Assembly (NCBI RefSeq): GCF_015351475.1
Contig: NZ_JADKPR010000024.1
Coordinates: forward strand, 1-64,000
Source of the DNA: Flavobacterium sp. HJJ
GTDB taxonomy: Bacteria; Bacteroidota; Bacteroidia; Flavobacteriales; Flavobacteriaceae
Length of the DNA: 64,000 nucleotides
Direction: 5' to 3'
A program made the translations under genes and the position numbers. The notes below the pieces were generated by a model. The model was not told the DNA's origin, made no database searches, and was given only the letters and a program-made list of their open reading frames with translations. This document shows, one piece after another, positions 38,140 through 45,926 of the stretch (position 1 is its first letter; the number at the start of each line of letters is the position of its first letter).

Positions 38140-38677
38140 ATGACCTCTAGCAGCTACACTAAATTAGAAAATTTACTTTTCAAAGAAATCTTTACTACTT
38201 TGAAAGATCCCAGAAGAACCACCAAAGGAAATATAAATACAGCTTAGAGGAAATCATTTTTCTCACGCTTTCGACTGTGATTAGCGGTTAGATTGGCTTC
38301 GTCAATTTTATCCTTACAAATACGGCAGGCCTTCACATGATACTTTAGGTGAATTTTATAGCAGATTAAATCCCAAGGAATTTGCAAAATGCCTAATAGC
38401 TTTTACAGAATCACTTGCAGATTAAGACACTAGGATAATTGCCATTGACGGAAAAACTATCAAAGGATTCCTTACTAAAGAGAGCTATCCTTTGCATATT
38501 CTTACGGCATTTTGCACAAAAAACAGAATGAGTCTGGGTGAAGAAACTGTCACTGGAAAGGAAAATGAAATCGTTGCAATCCCAAGATTACTGGATTTGA
38601 TTTGTATTAAAAACAGCATTATAACCATTGATGCTATGGGATGTCAGACAGTAATTGCAAAGAAAATTAGAGAGCAG
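38140..38677 (+). pseudogene. ISAs1-family transposase relic
   Basis: From ATG 38140 the text reads as the N-terminal two thirds of an ISAs1/H-repeat transposase: LKDPRRTTKGN, a frameshift, YSLEEIIFLTLSTVISG, a stop, DWLRQFYPYKYGRPSHDTLG, FYSRLNPKEFAKCL, a stop, RIIAIDGKTIKGF, then ILTAFCTKNRMSLGEETV and IITIDAMGCQTVIAKKI. At least one frameshift and two in-frame stops kill it. Homology ends abruptly at about 38677, where a TraG-like fragment on the other strand begins. Inverted repeats were not found. Confidence 0.85.
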
Positions 38678-38881
38678 GTTGTTGATATCTAATGAAAAAT
38701 CGTCTCCTGTCATAACCCAATACAACTGCGGACTAATCATTCTTGACAAAGGAATTTTTGCCGATGCTATCTGACCTTGTAATTGGTCTTGTGCACCACC
38801 TTGCCATACATCCATAAAAGGCGATAGGTAATTTTCTAAATCGGAATATGAGGTAAGAATGGTAAATACGTCAGAATAAAA
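38678..38881 (-). pseudogene. TraG/TraD-type conjugal coupling protein fragment
   Basis: On the minus strand about 68 residues read FYSDVFTILTSYSDLENYLS, then GGAQDQLQGQIASAKIPLS and SPQLYWVMTGDDFSLDINN. This closely resembles the part of Bacteroidota mobilisation/TraG coupling proteins that precedes the nucleotide-binding region (QIQGQ...KIPLS...SPQLYWV-TGNDFTLDINNP). It has no start or stop of its own and is bounded by unrelated relics on both sides. It indicates that a conjugative or mobilisable element was once here. Confidence 0.75.
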
Positions 38882-39220
38882 TTTGATGTCATGCGCTGGT
38901 GTTTGCAAACAAAACTGATTCAAAATTTTGAAAAGTTCTCCGAATTACTTTTGAGTACTGGAAATAATATAATTGTAGAATTCTCTGCAAAAGATCCTAC
39001 TTGGGGTGCAATGCCAATTAATGCAGAAACTTTAAAAGGAAAAAATGCATTAGGCAGATTATTGATGGAAATTAGAGAAGTCCATTTAAAAAACGTAAAA
39101 GAATTAGAATACATAAAACCATTAAATATTCCAGCGTTTTTACTTTTTGACAATCCTATAGATAAAGTACATAAACCCGAGTTTGTTATTCATGATCTTG
39201 ATGATATTTATGCATATTAA
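38876..39220 (+). pseudogene. NADAR-family protein, 5' truncated
   Basis: The frame reads KFDVMRWCLQTKLIQNFEKF, then LLLSTGNNIIVEFSAKDPTW, LKGKNALGRLLMEIREVH and ends at 39220. This is the C-terminal part of a NADAR (YbiA/DUF1768-like) protein; the N-terminal half with the GxxxxSNF motif is missing. It joins the TraG fragment at about 38876. NADAR proteins remove ADP-ribose-like or modified nucleotide adducts and are frequent on mobile DNA. An ATG at 38891 might allow a short product, but the fold would be incomplete. Confidence 0.75.
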
Positions 39221-39236
39221 ATCACATTCGTAATAT

Positions 39237-39280
39237 AAAAACAAAAAGCAGCTCAGTAATGAGTTGCTTCTTTGTTTTTA
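39237..39280. terminator. Bidirectional terminator-like hairpin
   Basis: An AAAAACAAA arm with GCAGCTCA pairs with TGAGTTGC and TTTGTTTTT (39260-39280) across a GTAA loop, with two mismatches. A-rich and T-rich ends make it usable from either strand. Confidence 0.65.
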
Positions 39281-39369
39281 TATGCTTTGCTTGCTTATTG
39301 GAATGGGCACGAGCAGAGGCATCGCTAGCCCCGTATTACTTATGGTCGGACTAGCGGGTTCATTGTCTT

Positions 39370-39393
39370 GTCATTGCGAGGAACGAAGCAATC
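39370..39393. repeat. Short dispersed-type palindrome
   Basis: The text GTCATTGCGAGGAACGAAGC, continuing AATC, contains an ATTGC/GCAAT palindrome. I recall near-identical units scattered between genes in many flavobacterial and other bacterial genomes; only one copy is visible here. Confidence 0.45.
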
Positions 39394-39436
39394 CCATTAA
39401 CATGTGCACATAAGTTACTAATCATTGCCTTATTTT

Positions 39437-39491
39437 GTAAACGCAGAAGGATTTGAACCTTCGACCGCCTGCTTAGAAGGCAGGTACTCTT
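39437..39491 (-). repeat. 3' part of tRNA-Arg(TCT): probable integration-site remnant
   Basis: Read on the minus strand this gives an anticodon arm CCTGCCTTCTAAGCAGG with a TCT anticodon. A perfect T-arm follows (GAAGG, TTCAAAT, CCTTC) and then a seven-base acceptor strand TGCGTTT. The D-arm is only partly present (AGAGTA) and the 5' acceptor strand is absent, so it is not a working tRNA gene. Integrases of conjugative elements commonly use the 3' half of a tRNA as the attachment site, and TraG/transposase relics lie alongside. Confidence 0.75.
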
Positions 39492-40398
39492 ACATTATGG
39501 CTTGTTTTACCAAACTCATAATATACTCAATATTCATAGTATTATTTACAATTGTTTCATAATCGCCATTACCCCAATGTCCCGTTTCAGAAACATCTTT
39601 CATTATTCCTTTAGGATCGTCAAGCTGCCTTTTTTTAAGGTTAATAAAAATTTTGATTCCTTTTTTTAAGATAACAATGTCAGCAATATTTTTATTCTTT
39701 TTAAAAGCTATGTATAGCTTTTTAGGAACTATTTCAATATCATCTGCCAGAATCAAAATAGCATTTTTAAAATTTTCATATAATGCAATAATTTCTTCAG
39801 AAGAGCCATTTAAATGATCCTCCTCTGTATAAACTTTAATCTCATCAGTTACCGATTGGATAACACTATTTTTTTGAGTCAAAGGTTTTATACTTTCGGC
39901 TGATTTCGTTTTCTTAATTGGATTAATACTTATCAAATCATTTTCATAGCGTTTTATTTCCCAAAGTTCGATTGCAATGTCTTTGAAGTTAGTTGCTAAT
40001 CGTTGGTTTTCTGTGAAACTGGGAGACACGAAAACTACTCTTGTTTGCGACCAGTCTATTGTATTGCTATGCAAAGATTTATTTAAAGTTTCATTATAGC
40101 ACAATACAAAATCTGCTTTATTTTCTAGCAACAAACTCAAATAGGTAAAACCTTGGTCAACCACACTAACGTTTTTATCTCTCTTGTATTCTATAATTAT
40201 AAAAGCATTCGATTGACTATCATAAGCTAATGTATCAATACGTTTGCCTTTAATACTAAATTCACTTTTTACCATTTCCAACCCTGTAATTTGAAATAGG
40301 TTTTGCTCAAACAACGTTTGTATTTCTCTTTCAAGATGGAAAGGTTTTTCATTTAATAGAGACAGGGTAGTGGTATTTTTAGCTTGGTATATATTCAT
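39490..40398 (-). CDS. PD-(D/E)XK nuclease-like protein with DUF5655-type C-terminus
   Basis: The 302-residue protein has an N-terminal nuclease-like domain: an LEREIQTLFEQNLFQITGL start, then RIDTLAYD and IIIEYKRDK, giving the D...E-x-K pattern (Asp at about 54, Glu and Lys at about 70-72). The C-terminal roughly 120 residues match the DUF5655 type (LYENFKNAILILADDIEIVP, then KKRQLDDPKGIMKDVSETGHWGNGDYE in part). Proteins of this layout are widespread in accessory DNA and are presumed DNA-acting. The gene ends next to the tRNA-Arg fragment, so it is the first gene inside the presumed island. Its upstream end is next to a MITE-like element. No partner gene. Confidence 0.78.
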   Translation of the reverse strand: MNIYQAKNTTTLSLLNEKPFHLEREIQTLFEQNLFQITGLEMVKSEFSIKGKRIDTLAYDSQSNAFIIIEYKRDKNVSVVDQGFTYLSLLLENKADFVLCYNETLNKSLHSNTIDWSQTRVVFVSPSFTENQRLATNFKDIAIELWEIKRYENDLISINPIKKTKSAESIKPLTQKNSVIQSVTDEIKVYTEEDHLNGSSEEIIALYENFKNAILILADDIEIVPKKLYIAFKKNKNIADIVILKKGIKIFINLKKRQLDDPKGIMKDVSETGHWGNGDYETIVNNTMNIEYIMSLVKQAIM

Positions 40399-40424
40399 GA
40401 TTTGTTATTAAAAATAGTACTGTT

Positions 40425-40590
40425 TAAGAGCCTGTTTAAATTTTATTTTTGAGATTTATTATTAGATGATTTTTGAGTGAAACTAGGCAGATTTTTATAA
40501 AATAGCAGAGCTATTGTATAAAAATTTAACGAAGTTGTAGCCAAAAATCGTCATAAGAGAGCCAATAAATAAAACGTAAACAGGCTCTTA
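40425..40590. mobile_element. 166-bp MITE-like element
   Basis: Perfect 14-bp terminal inverted repeats TAAGAGCCTGTTTA (40425-40438) and TAAACAGGCTCTTA (40577-40590) continue inward with TTTTATTT on both arms after two mismatches. An inner palindrome (ATTTTTATA / TATAAAAAT) makes the whole unit foldable. It has no coding frame and no clear target duplication. Located between the nuclease gene and the 3' end of the polymerase gene. Confidence 0.7.
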
Positions 40591-40594
40591 TAGT

Positions 40595-43500
40595 TCATAT
40601 GTCTATTTTTTTTTCGTTCAGTTCGATTCTATGTCTAGGAATGTTAATCTCATGTTCCTGCGGATATGGTTCACGATGAGTGCTGCTGATATCTTCCCTA
40701 ATTTGATTTTGCGTTTTGAACTGATCTTTAGAATCTTTATATCTCGGATCAGGAATGAAAGGCATTTTTGCCATTTTGGTTATGGTGATTGTAGGGAAGT
40801 GATAATCTACTTCAACAGTACCTAAGAGTAGATAACAGCCACCGCCCAAGAAAGGATAATGAACCAGAGAGTCGGGGAAGTGGGCTGTGTCAAAATAAGA
40901 ACCTTCATAATCAATCCAAGTCCCAAAGTACATCGTTCCTCTTTTGGTTGGTACCTGTTTTCGGGATATAAGATAGGCGAGCATGCGGACTTGTTTTTTG
41001 TGAAGGAGGTGAAGGTCTTTTGCCATAATATCGCCACGGTTCTTGGTCTGCAACAGATCAAAAGGGGTACAGGATACAGGGAAACTCAGCAGTTCAATTT
41101 CATCAAAAGCGTCTTCAAACGAAGAACGCTCCAGAGTAGGGAGTTTGTATTCTTTAACCGGTTCCTGTAGTAGTAAATTTCTGTTTTCGGGTTTGTAATT
41201 ATTCATCAGCAGACTGGCGATAATCAGTAGCTGGTTTTTGGTCTTGCCGGTAAAGCGGAAAGCGCCTATAAAAATTAATATTTTAATTCCTTCAATACCT
41301 ATTGGGACTCGGTTAATGAAATCTTCCAGAGACCGAAATTCACCATTTTTATTGCGGTCCGAGATTATGAATGAAGCCATTTTATATTGAAGACTTTCCA
41401 AATGCATGAAACCTAAATAGACTTCAGTACCATAGAGCGTAGTTTCATACTCACTTTTGTTCACGCAGGGATTATGAATGGAGCCTCCAGCCATCCGCGC
41501 TTCGTGTACATAGACTTCTGTCCGATAAAAACCGCCTTGGTTATTAATGACAGCCACCATGAATTCGACAGGATAATGTACTTTTAGGTATAAGCTTTGA
41601 TAACTTTCAACTGCATAAGATGCGGAATGTGCTTTACAGAAGGAATAGCCAGCAAAGGATTCAATCTGTCTGTATATTTCTTCGCTCAGCTTCAAAGGAT
41701 GTCCTTTTTGCAGACAGCTGGCAAAGAAATTGTCTTTGACTTTCTGCAGTGCCTCTTTTGAACGGCCTTTACCGCTCATGGCACGGCGCAGTATGTCGCC
41801 GTCAGCTGCGGGAAGTCCGCCATAATGCAAAGCAATCTTAATGACATCTTCCTGATAAACCATAATGCCGTAGGTTTCACCCAGCTGTTCTTTGAATACT
41901 TCATGAAAGTACTCGAATCTGTCGGGATGATTGTGGCGAAAAATGTATTCCTTCATCATACCTGACTGTGCCACGCCAGGGCGTATGATTGATGAAGCGG
42001 CAACTAGTGTTTTGTAATTATCGCAATTCAGACGGCGCAGTAATCCCCGCATAGCTGGGCTTTCAATATAAAAACAACCAATGGTCCTGCCTTGTGCTAA
42101 ATAGCTGTTGGCTGAAGCTTCATCCTTGGAGAGGCAAGTGTCGCGGATATTCACTCGGATTCCTCTGTTTTTCTCTATGAGTTTTACGCTGTCATCAATA
42201 TGCCCAATACCACGCTGGCTCAGTATGTCAAATTTTTCGAAGCCGATGTCTTCGGCAATATGCATATCAAAGAGTACAATAGGAAATCCTTTGGGAGGCA
42301 TTTCCAATGGGGTGAAATTGGTAATAGGTTCTTCGGAGATTATAATTCCGCAGGAATGCATACTGCGCTGATTAGGGTACTTCTCCAGTAACATTCCATA
42401 TTCCTGAACGAGTTTTACAATGTTGTTTGTCTGGTGTAATTTTATTGGATTTTTAGCCAGCATATCTAATTCTTCTTTGGGCAGTCCAAAGACTTTACCC
42501 ACTTCTCGAAAAATGGAACGGTATTTAAATTCGACATTAGTACCACAAAAAGCGACATGGTCACGACCGTAACGGTTGAAGATGTATTCTAAAATTACGT
42601 CGCGTTCTTTCCAGCTCCAATCAATGTCGAAATCAGGCGGACTCTTGCGGTTGAGATTCAAAAAGCGCTCAAAATATAAATCCAGTTCTAACGGACAGAT
42701 ATCGGTAATGCCTAGGCAGTAGGCAATGATGCTGTTTGCACCGCTGCCACGGCCGATGTGCATAAAACCCCTGCTGTTGCTGTAACGGATAATATCCCAA
42801 GTAATTAAAAAATAACCGCTGAATTGGAGTTGGTCAATCACTTTAAGTTCTTTCTCAACACGTGCTTTTGCCAGACTATTGTCTTTTCCATATCGCCATA
42901 AAAGTCCCTGACAGGCCAGAGTAGTTAATAATGCTAAATCGCTTTCCTGATTGTTAGTATAGAACTTTTTATTTCTAGGGGTATTGAATTCAAATGTAAA
43001 ATCACACAAATCCATTACTGTTTGCGTATTGGAAATGATTTGCGGATATTCTTTATAGGCTTCCAAAAGAGATTCTAAAGGCAGCATTACTTCAGAAGTT
43101 TTGCAGTAATCTGAAGAAGTGAGTTTGGAAAGAATGCGGTTAGTATCTATAGCCCGCAGAATCTTATGAAGATTAAATTCTCTTTTTGTCCTAAAGGTTA
43201 CAGGCTGGAGAATAATCATTTTTGAAATTTTGCTTTTCCATTCCAATAGAAAAAGTTTAGGGAGTTCTTCTGGACGAATTCCAATATACTCGTTTTCCCG
43301 AAGCGTTGCGGGAGCCTGTTCCAACGAATACATGACAAACACATCATTAAATTCGGGAGCAATAATAGGCAAGGGCACTCCACTGAAATTGTGGGTAGTC
43401 AAAAAACGGTTCATTTCGGCAAGTCCATTGGCATTTTTAGCCAGACCGATGTACCGTAATTGATGCATGCAGCGAAACTCAATGCCAACAACGGGTTTAA

Positions 43501-43666
43501 TAGCTGCAGCAGCACATCCCTTTATAAAATCATAAATTCCTGTCACAGTATTGACATCGGTAAGTGCCATAGTTTTTACCTCACAAGTGACTGCCTGCCC
43601 AATGAGTTCCTCAAGGGGAATGGTGCCATAGCGTAATGAGTGAAAAGAATGACAGTTGAGGTACAT
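40595..43666 (-). CDS. DNA polymerase III alpha-subunit-like polymerase (accessory DnaE type)
   Basis: This 1023-residue C-family polymerase is shorter than a replicative DnaE (about 1150 or more). The PHP domain opens with LNCHSFHSLRYG. The palm has the catalytic aspartates in PPDFDIDWSW, with GRGSGANSIIAYCLGIT just before it, and the finger/HhH parts follow (EDVIKIALHYGGLPAADGDI, FAGYSFCKAHSASYA). It starts 23 bases after the Y-family polymerase gene stop, so the two are an operon. The pairing with a Y-family polymerase and an S24 repressor matches SOS-induced mutagenic cassettes (DnaE2/ImuB-like) of Bacteroidota. GC content looks higher than in the flanking glycan genes. Confidence 0.9.
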   Translation of the reverse strand: MYLNCHSFHSLRYGTIPLEELIGQAVTCEVKTMALTDVNTVTGIYDFIKGCAAAAIKPVVGIEFRCMHQLRYIGLAKNANGLAEMNRFLTTHNFSGVPLPIIAPEFNDVFVMYSLEQAPATLRENEYIGIRPEELPKLFLLEWKSKISKMIILQPVTFRTKREFNLHKILRAIDTNRILSKLTSSDYCKTSEVMLPLESLLEAYKEYPQIISNTQTVMDLCDFTFEFNTPRNKKFYTNNQESDLALLTTLACQGLLWRYGKDNSLAKARVEKELKVIDQLQFSGYFLITWDIIRYSNSRGFMHIGRGSGANSIIAYCLGITDICPLELDLYFERFLNLNRKSPPDFDIDWSWKERDVILEYIFNRYGRDHVAFCGTNVEFKYRSIFREVGKVFGLPKEELDMLAKNPIKLHQTNNIVKLVQEYGMLLEKYPNQRSMHSCGIIISEEPITNFTPLEMPPKGFPIVLFDMHIAEDIGFEKFDILSQRGIGHIDDSVKLIEKNRGIRVNIRDTCLSKDEASANSYLAQGRTIGCFYIESPAMRGLLRRLNCDNYKTLVAASSIIRPGVAQSGMMKEYIFRHNHPDRFEYFHEVFKEQLGETYGIMVYQEDVIKIALHYGGLPAADGDILRRAMSGKGRSKEALQKVKDNFFASCLQKGHPLKLSEEIYRQIESFAGYSFCKAHSASYAVESYQSLYLKVHYPVEFMVAVINNQGGFYRTEVYVHEARMAGGSIHNPCVNKSEYETTLYGTEVYLGFMHLESLQYKMASFIISDRNKNGEFRSLEDFINRVPIGIEGIKILIFIGAFRFTGKTKNQLLIIASLLMNNYKPENRNLLLQEPVKEYKLPTLERSSFEDAFDEIELLSFPVSCTPFDLLQTKNRGDIMAKDLHLLHKKQVRMLAYLISRKQVPTKRGTMYFGTWIDYEGSYFDTAHFPDSLVHYPFLGGGCYLLLGTVEVDYHFPTITITKMAKMPFIPDPRYKDSKDQFKTQNQIREDISSTHREPYPQEHEINIPRHRIELNEKKIDI

Positions 43667-43689
43667 GGGCAGGGTTTGTGTTAAAGACT

Positions 43690-44871
43690 TTAGTATTTAC
43701 GTTTTAAAATTTCATCTTTGGTATTGGGTTTAAAAGAAGCCCCTGCGCAGCGCATTACTGCATCAAAACCGTAACGGCTTTTCATTTTATCCATAGCCTG
43801 ATACAAAGACAGCATTTCTTCAGTATCTTCAAAAAGGTTGATCTGGTACGTACCGCGGACGAGTCCGCTGAAACGTATTCCAATCAGTCGCAGTCGCATG
43901 CGGCGCTGGTAGAGTTTGTCAAACAGGTCCGTAACCGTATTTGTCAGTATATGGTCGGCAGAAGTATACTGCACACGGCATTGCTTGGTCTCGGTGTCAA
44001 AATTGGCATATCGTATTTTAATAACGACCGTTGATGTAAGCCACTGCTCTGACCGTAACTGAAAAGCCAGTTTTTCGACCATGCCCAACAGTATTCGTTT
44101 AAGTTTTGGGATGTCGATTGTATCCTGCGTGAACGTATGCTCTGTTGATATGGACTTTCTTTCGGTGTAGGGCTCTACTGGATTGTTGTCTATGCCATTG
44201 GCTTTTTTCCATAGTTCTGTGCCATTTTTTCCTATCATCTGCTGTAGCACTTCAGCGGGCATTTGTGAGAGGGTCTGAATAGTGCGGATGCCTATTCTAG
44301 ATAGCAGCTGGAACGTTTTGTCGCCAACCATCGGTATTTTTTGAATTGATAATGGATTTAAAAAGGACTGCACTAAATGTTCTGGTATTTCCAGATTCTG
44401 TTTTTGCTTTCCTTCGCCTGTTCCAATTTTAGAAACGGTTTTATTGACAGACAGTGCAAAGGTCAGGGGCAGGCCTGTTTCTTTTGTAATGGTTTTTGCA
44501 AGCTCATCAGTCCACTTGTAGCTGCCATAAAATTTGTCCATTCCAGTAATGTCAAGATAAAACTCATCAATGCTGGCTTTCTCGACAACCGGTGCATTTT
44601 CCTGAATGATTTCTGTAATGGTATGCGATAATTTAGAATACAGTTCCATATCGCCTTTCATTACTTTTGCTTGAGGGCAAAGCCTCGTAGCCATAGCAAT
44701 TGGCATAGCCGAACGCACTCCAAATTTTCTGGCTTCGTAAGAGCAGGAAGCGACAACACCTCTTTCGCCACCGCCAATAATCAGTGGTATTCCGTTCAAT
44801 TCAGAGTTTGTCAGCCTTTCACAGGATACAAAAAAGGTATTCATATCAATATGCACAATTGCCCGTGTCAT
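43690..44871 (-). CDS. dinB: Y-family DNA polymerase (Pol IV/DinB-like)
   Basis: The start is ATG 44871, giving MTRAIVHIDMNTFFVSCE; the longer frame to 45075 would run through the divergent promoter and the neighbouring gene. The 393-residue enzyme has the metal-binding Asp9, then Asp102-Glu103 in SIDEF, the HhH region (KIPMVGDKTFQLLSRIGIRT) and the little-finger domain up to about residue 350. It makes short error-prone tracts over lesions. It is co-transcribed with the accessory DnaE-type gene downstream and shares a palindromic promoter region with the S24/XRE gene. It could equally be called ImuB-like, but the active-site residues are present, so it should be catalytic. Confidence 0.92.
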   Translation of the reverse strand: MTRAIVHIDMNTFFVSCERLTNSELNGIPLIIGGGERGVVASCSYEARKFGVRSAMPIAMATRLCPQAKVMKGDMELYSKLSHTITEIIQENAPVVEKASIDEFYLDITGMDKFYGSYKWTDELAKTITKETGLPLTFALSVNKTVSKIGTGEGKQKQNLEIPEHLVQSFLNPLSIQKIPMVGDKTFQLLSRIGIRTIQTLSQMPAEVLQQMIGKNGTELWKKANGIDNNPVEPYTERKSISTEHTFTQDTIDIPKLKRILLGMVEKLAFQLRSEQWLTSTVVIKIRYANFDTETKQCRVQYTSADHILTNTVTDLFDKLYQRRMRLRLIGIRFSGLVRGTYQINLFEDTEEMLSLYQAMDKMKSRYGFDAVMRCAGASFKPNTKDEILKRKY

Positions 44872-44896
44872 TTTTCTTTGTTTTAGAGAAACAAAA

Positions 44897-44949
44897 TTAG
44901 TATAAATTGTAACATTTTTTAATATATTTGTTGTTACAAATTGTAACAA
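44897..44949. promoter_or_regulatory. Divergent promoter with two operator copies
   Basis: TTGTTACAAATTGTAACAA at 44931-44949 is a perfect 9-1-9 palindrome. A second, degenerate copy (TTAGTATAAATTGTAACAT) lies at 44897-44915 with centres 34 bases apart. TATATTTG (44923-44930, plus) and TAATTTTG (44899-44892, minus) are promoter boxes for the repressor and polymerase genes. The S24/XRE protein is the obvious binder (inference). Confidence 0.75.
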
Positions 44950-44956
44950 AATTATT

Positions 44957-45727
44957 ATGTCCTTATTTTCAGACAATATCAGAACGCTTCGAACAAGGCA
45001 TAAGATATCGCAGGAGAAACTTGCCGAGTGCCTATGCATTACAAGGGGCAGGTATGTTAAGTATGAAGATGGCACATCGGAGGCTCCATACGATATTTTG
45101 AAGAAAATAGCGCATTATTACCATATCAGTATTGATTTATTATTGTCTGTGGATGTGCGTAAAATTGACACCGAAGACCTGCTGAAATTGGAAAACAACC
45201 GATTGGTGCTTCCCATTATGGTAGATAGGGAAGGAGAGAATTTCATTGAAGTAGTAACCCAAAAAGTAAAGGCTGGATACTTAAACGGTTATGCCGATCC
45301 CGAATATATTGAGAGCCTGCAGCAGATTTCCCTTCCTTTTTTAGGACTTGGCAAGCACAGAGGATTTCCGGTGGAGGGAGACTCAATGCCACCGCATCAG
45401 GACGGTTCCATCATCATTGGCCGTTATGTGGAATCATTAGGCGAAGTGCTTGATGGCAAGACCTACATATTCATCACTAAAAATGAGGGGATGGTTTATA
45501 AGCGTTTGAACAAAAACAAAAAGAACACGTTTGTTCTGGAATCCGACAATCGGCTTTACCCCAGCTATGAAGTTAAGACTTCTGATGTATTGGAGATTTG
45601 GGAATACGAATGCAGTATTGGGCGAAGCGACAGGCTGCCTAGAATTTCAGAACCCGTAAGCGTTGAAAAAATGCTGTTGGAATTAAAACGCGATATCTCA
45701 GAAATAAAGGGTAGCCTCAAGATATAA
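44957..45727 (+). CDS. XRE-S24 (LexA-like) self-cleaving repressor
   Basis: The 256-residue protein has an XRE helix-turn-helix (KISQEKLAECLCITRGRYVK, about residues 16-60). Its C-terminal S24 peptidase domain carries nucleophile Ser143 in GDSMPP and the general-base Lys182 in VYKR. Such proteins cleave themselves when RecA filaments form on damaged DNA and thereby release repression. It is divergent from the dinB-dnaE operon, with the shared palindrome between them, so it very likely controls both that operon and itself. The typical Ala-Gly or Cys-Gly cleavage bond cannot be pointed to with certainty (candidate region about residues 110-125). Confidence 0.9.
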   Translation: MSLFSDNIRTLRTRHKISQEKLAECLCITRGRYVKYEDGTSEAPYDILKKIAHYYHISIDLLLSVDVRKIDTEDLLKLENNRLVLPIMVDREGENFIEVVTQKVKAGYLNGYADPEYIESLQQISLPFLGLGKHRGFPVEGDSMPPHQDGSIIIGRYVESLGEVLDGKTYIFITKNEGMVYKRLNKNKKNTFVLESDNRLYPSYEVKTSDVLEIWEYECSIGRSDRLPRISEPVSVEKMLLELKRDISEIKGSLKI

Positions 45728-45926
45728 GGATAGCCGATTTATAGATTTGCAGAACATTCATTCTTTTCACATAAATAAAAAGCAATCATTTTTAAGCAGG
45801 AATTCTTTAAATACTGGTTACTATATGCTGTGTTATTTTACTTTTGTAAGTTTACATACTGCAGTAGTTATCATCTTAAAAAAGCGAGTGAAATTTTTTG
45901 ATTAATCAGGCATATTTTTAAAATAT

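Noticed and set aside
38588..38923. 111-codon minus-strand frame taken as one gene
   Set aside because: Only the middle part is TraG-like; the end is antisense of the transposase relic and the beginning antisense of the NADAR fragment, so it is a chimera of debris.
38891..39220. Functional 109-residue NADAR protein
   Set aside because: The N-terminal half that carries part of the NADAR active site is absent and the frame joins other debris, so a working enzyme is unlikely.
39437..39491. Intact tRNA-Arg gene
   Set aside because: Anticodon and T arms are good, but the 5' acceptor strand and most of the D-arm are missing; the upstream bases are the end of a protein gene.
43690..45075. 461-residue version of the Y-family polymerase
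   Set aside because: The extra 68 N-terminal residues run across the divergent promoter and into the S24 gene; the family starts at MTRAIVHIDMN (44871).
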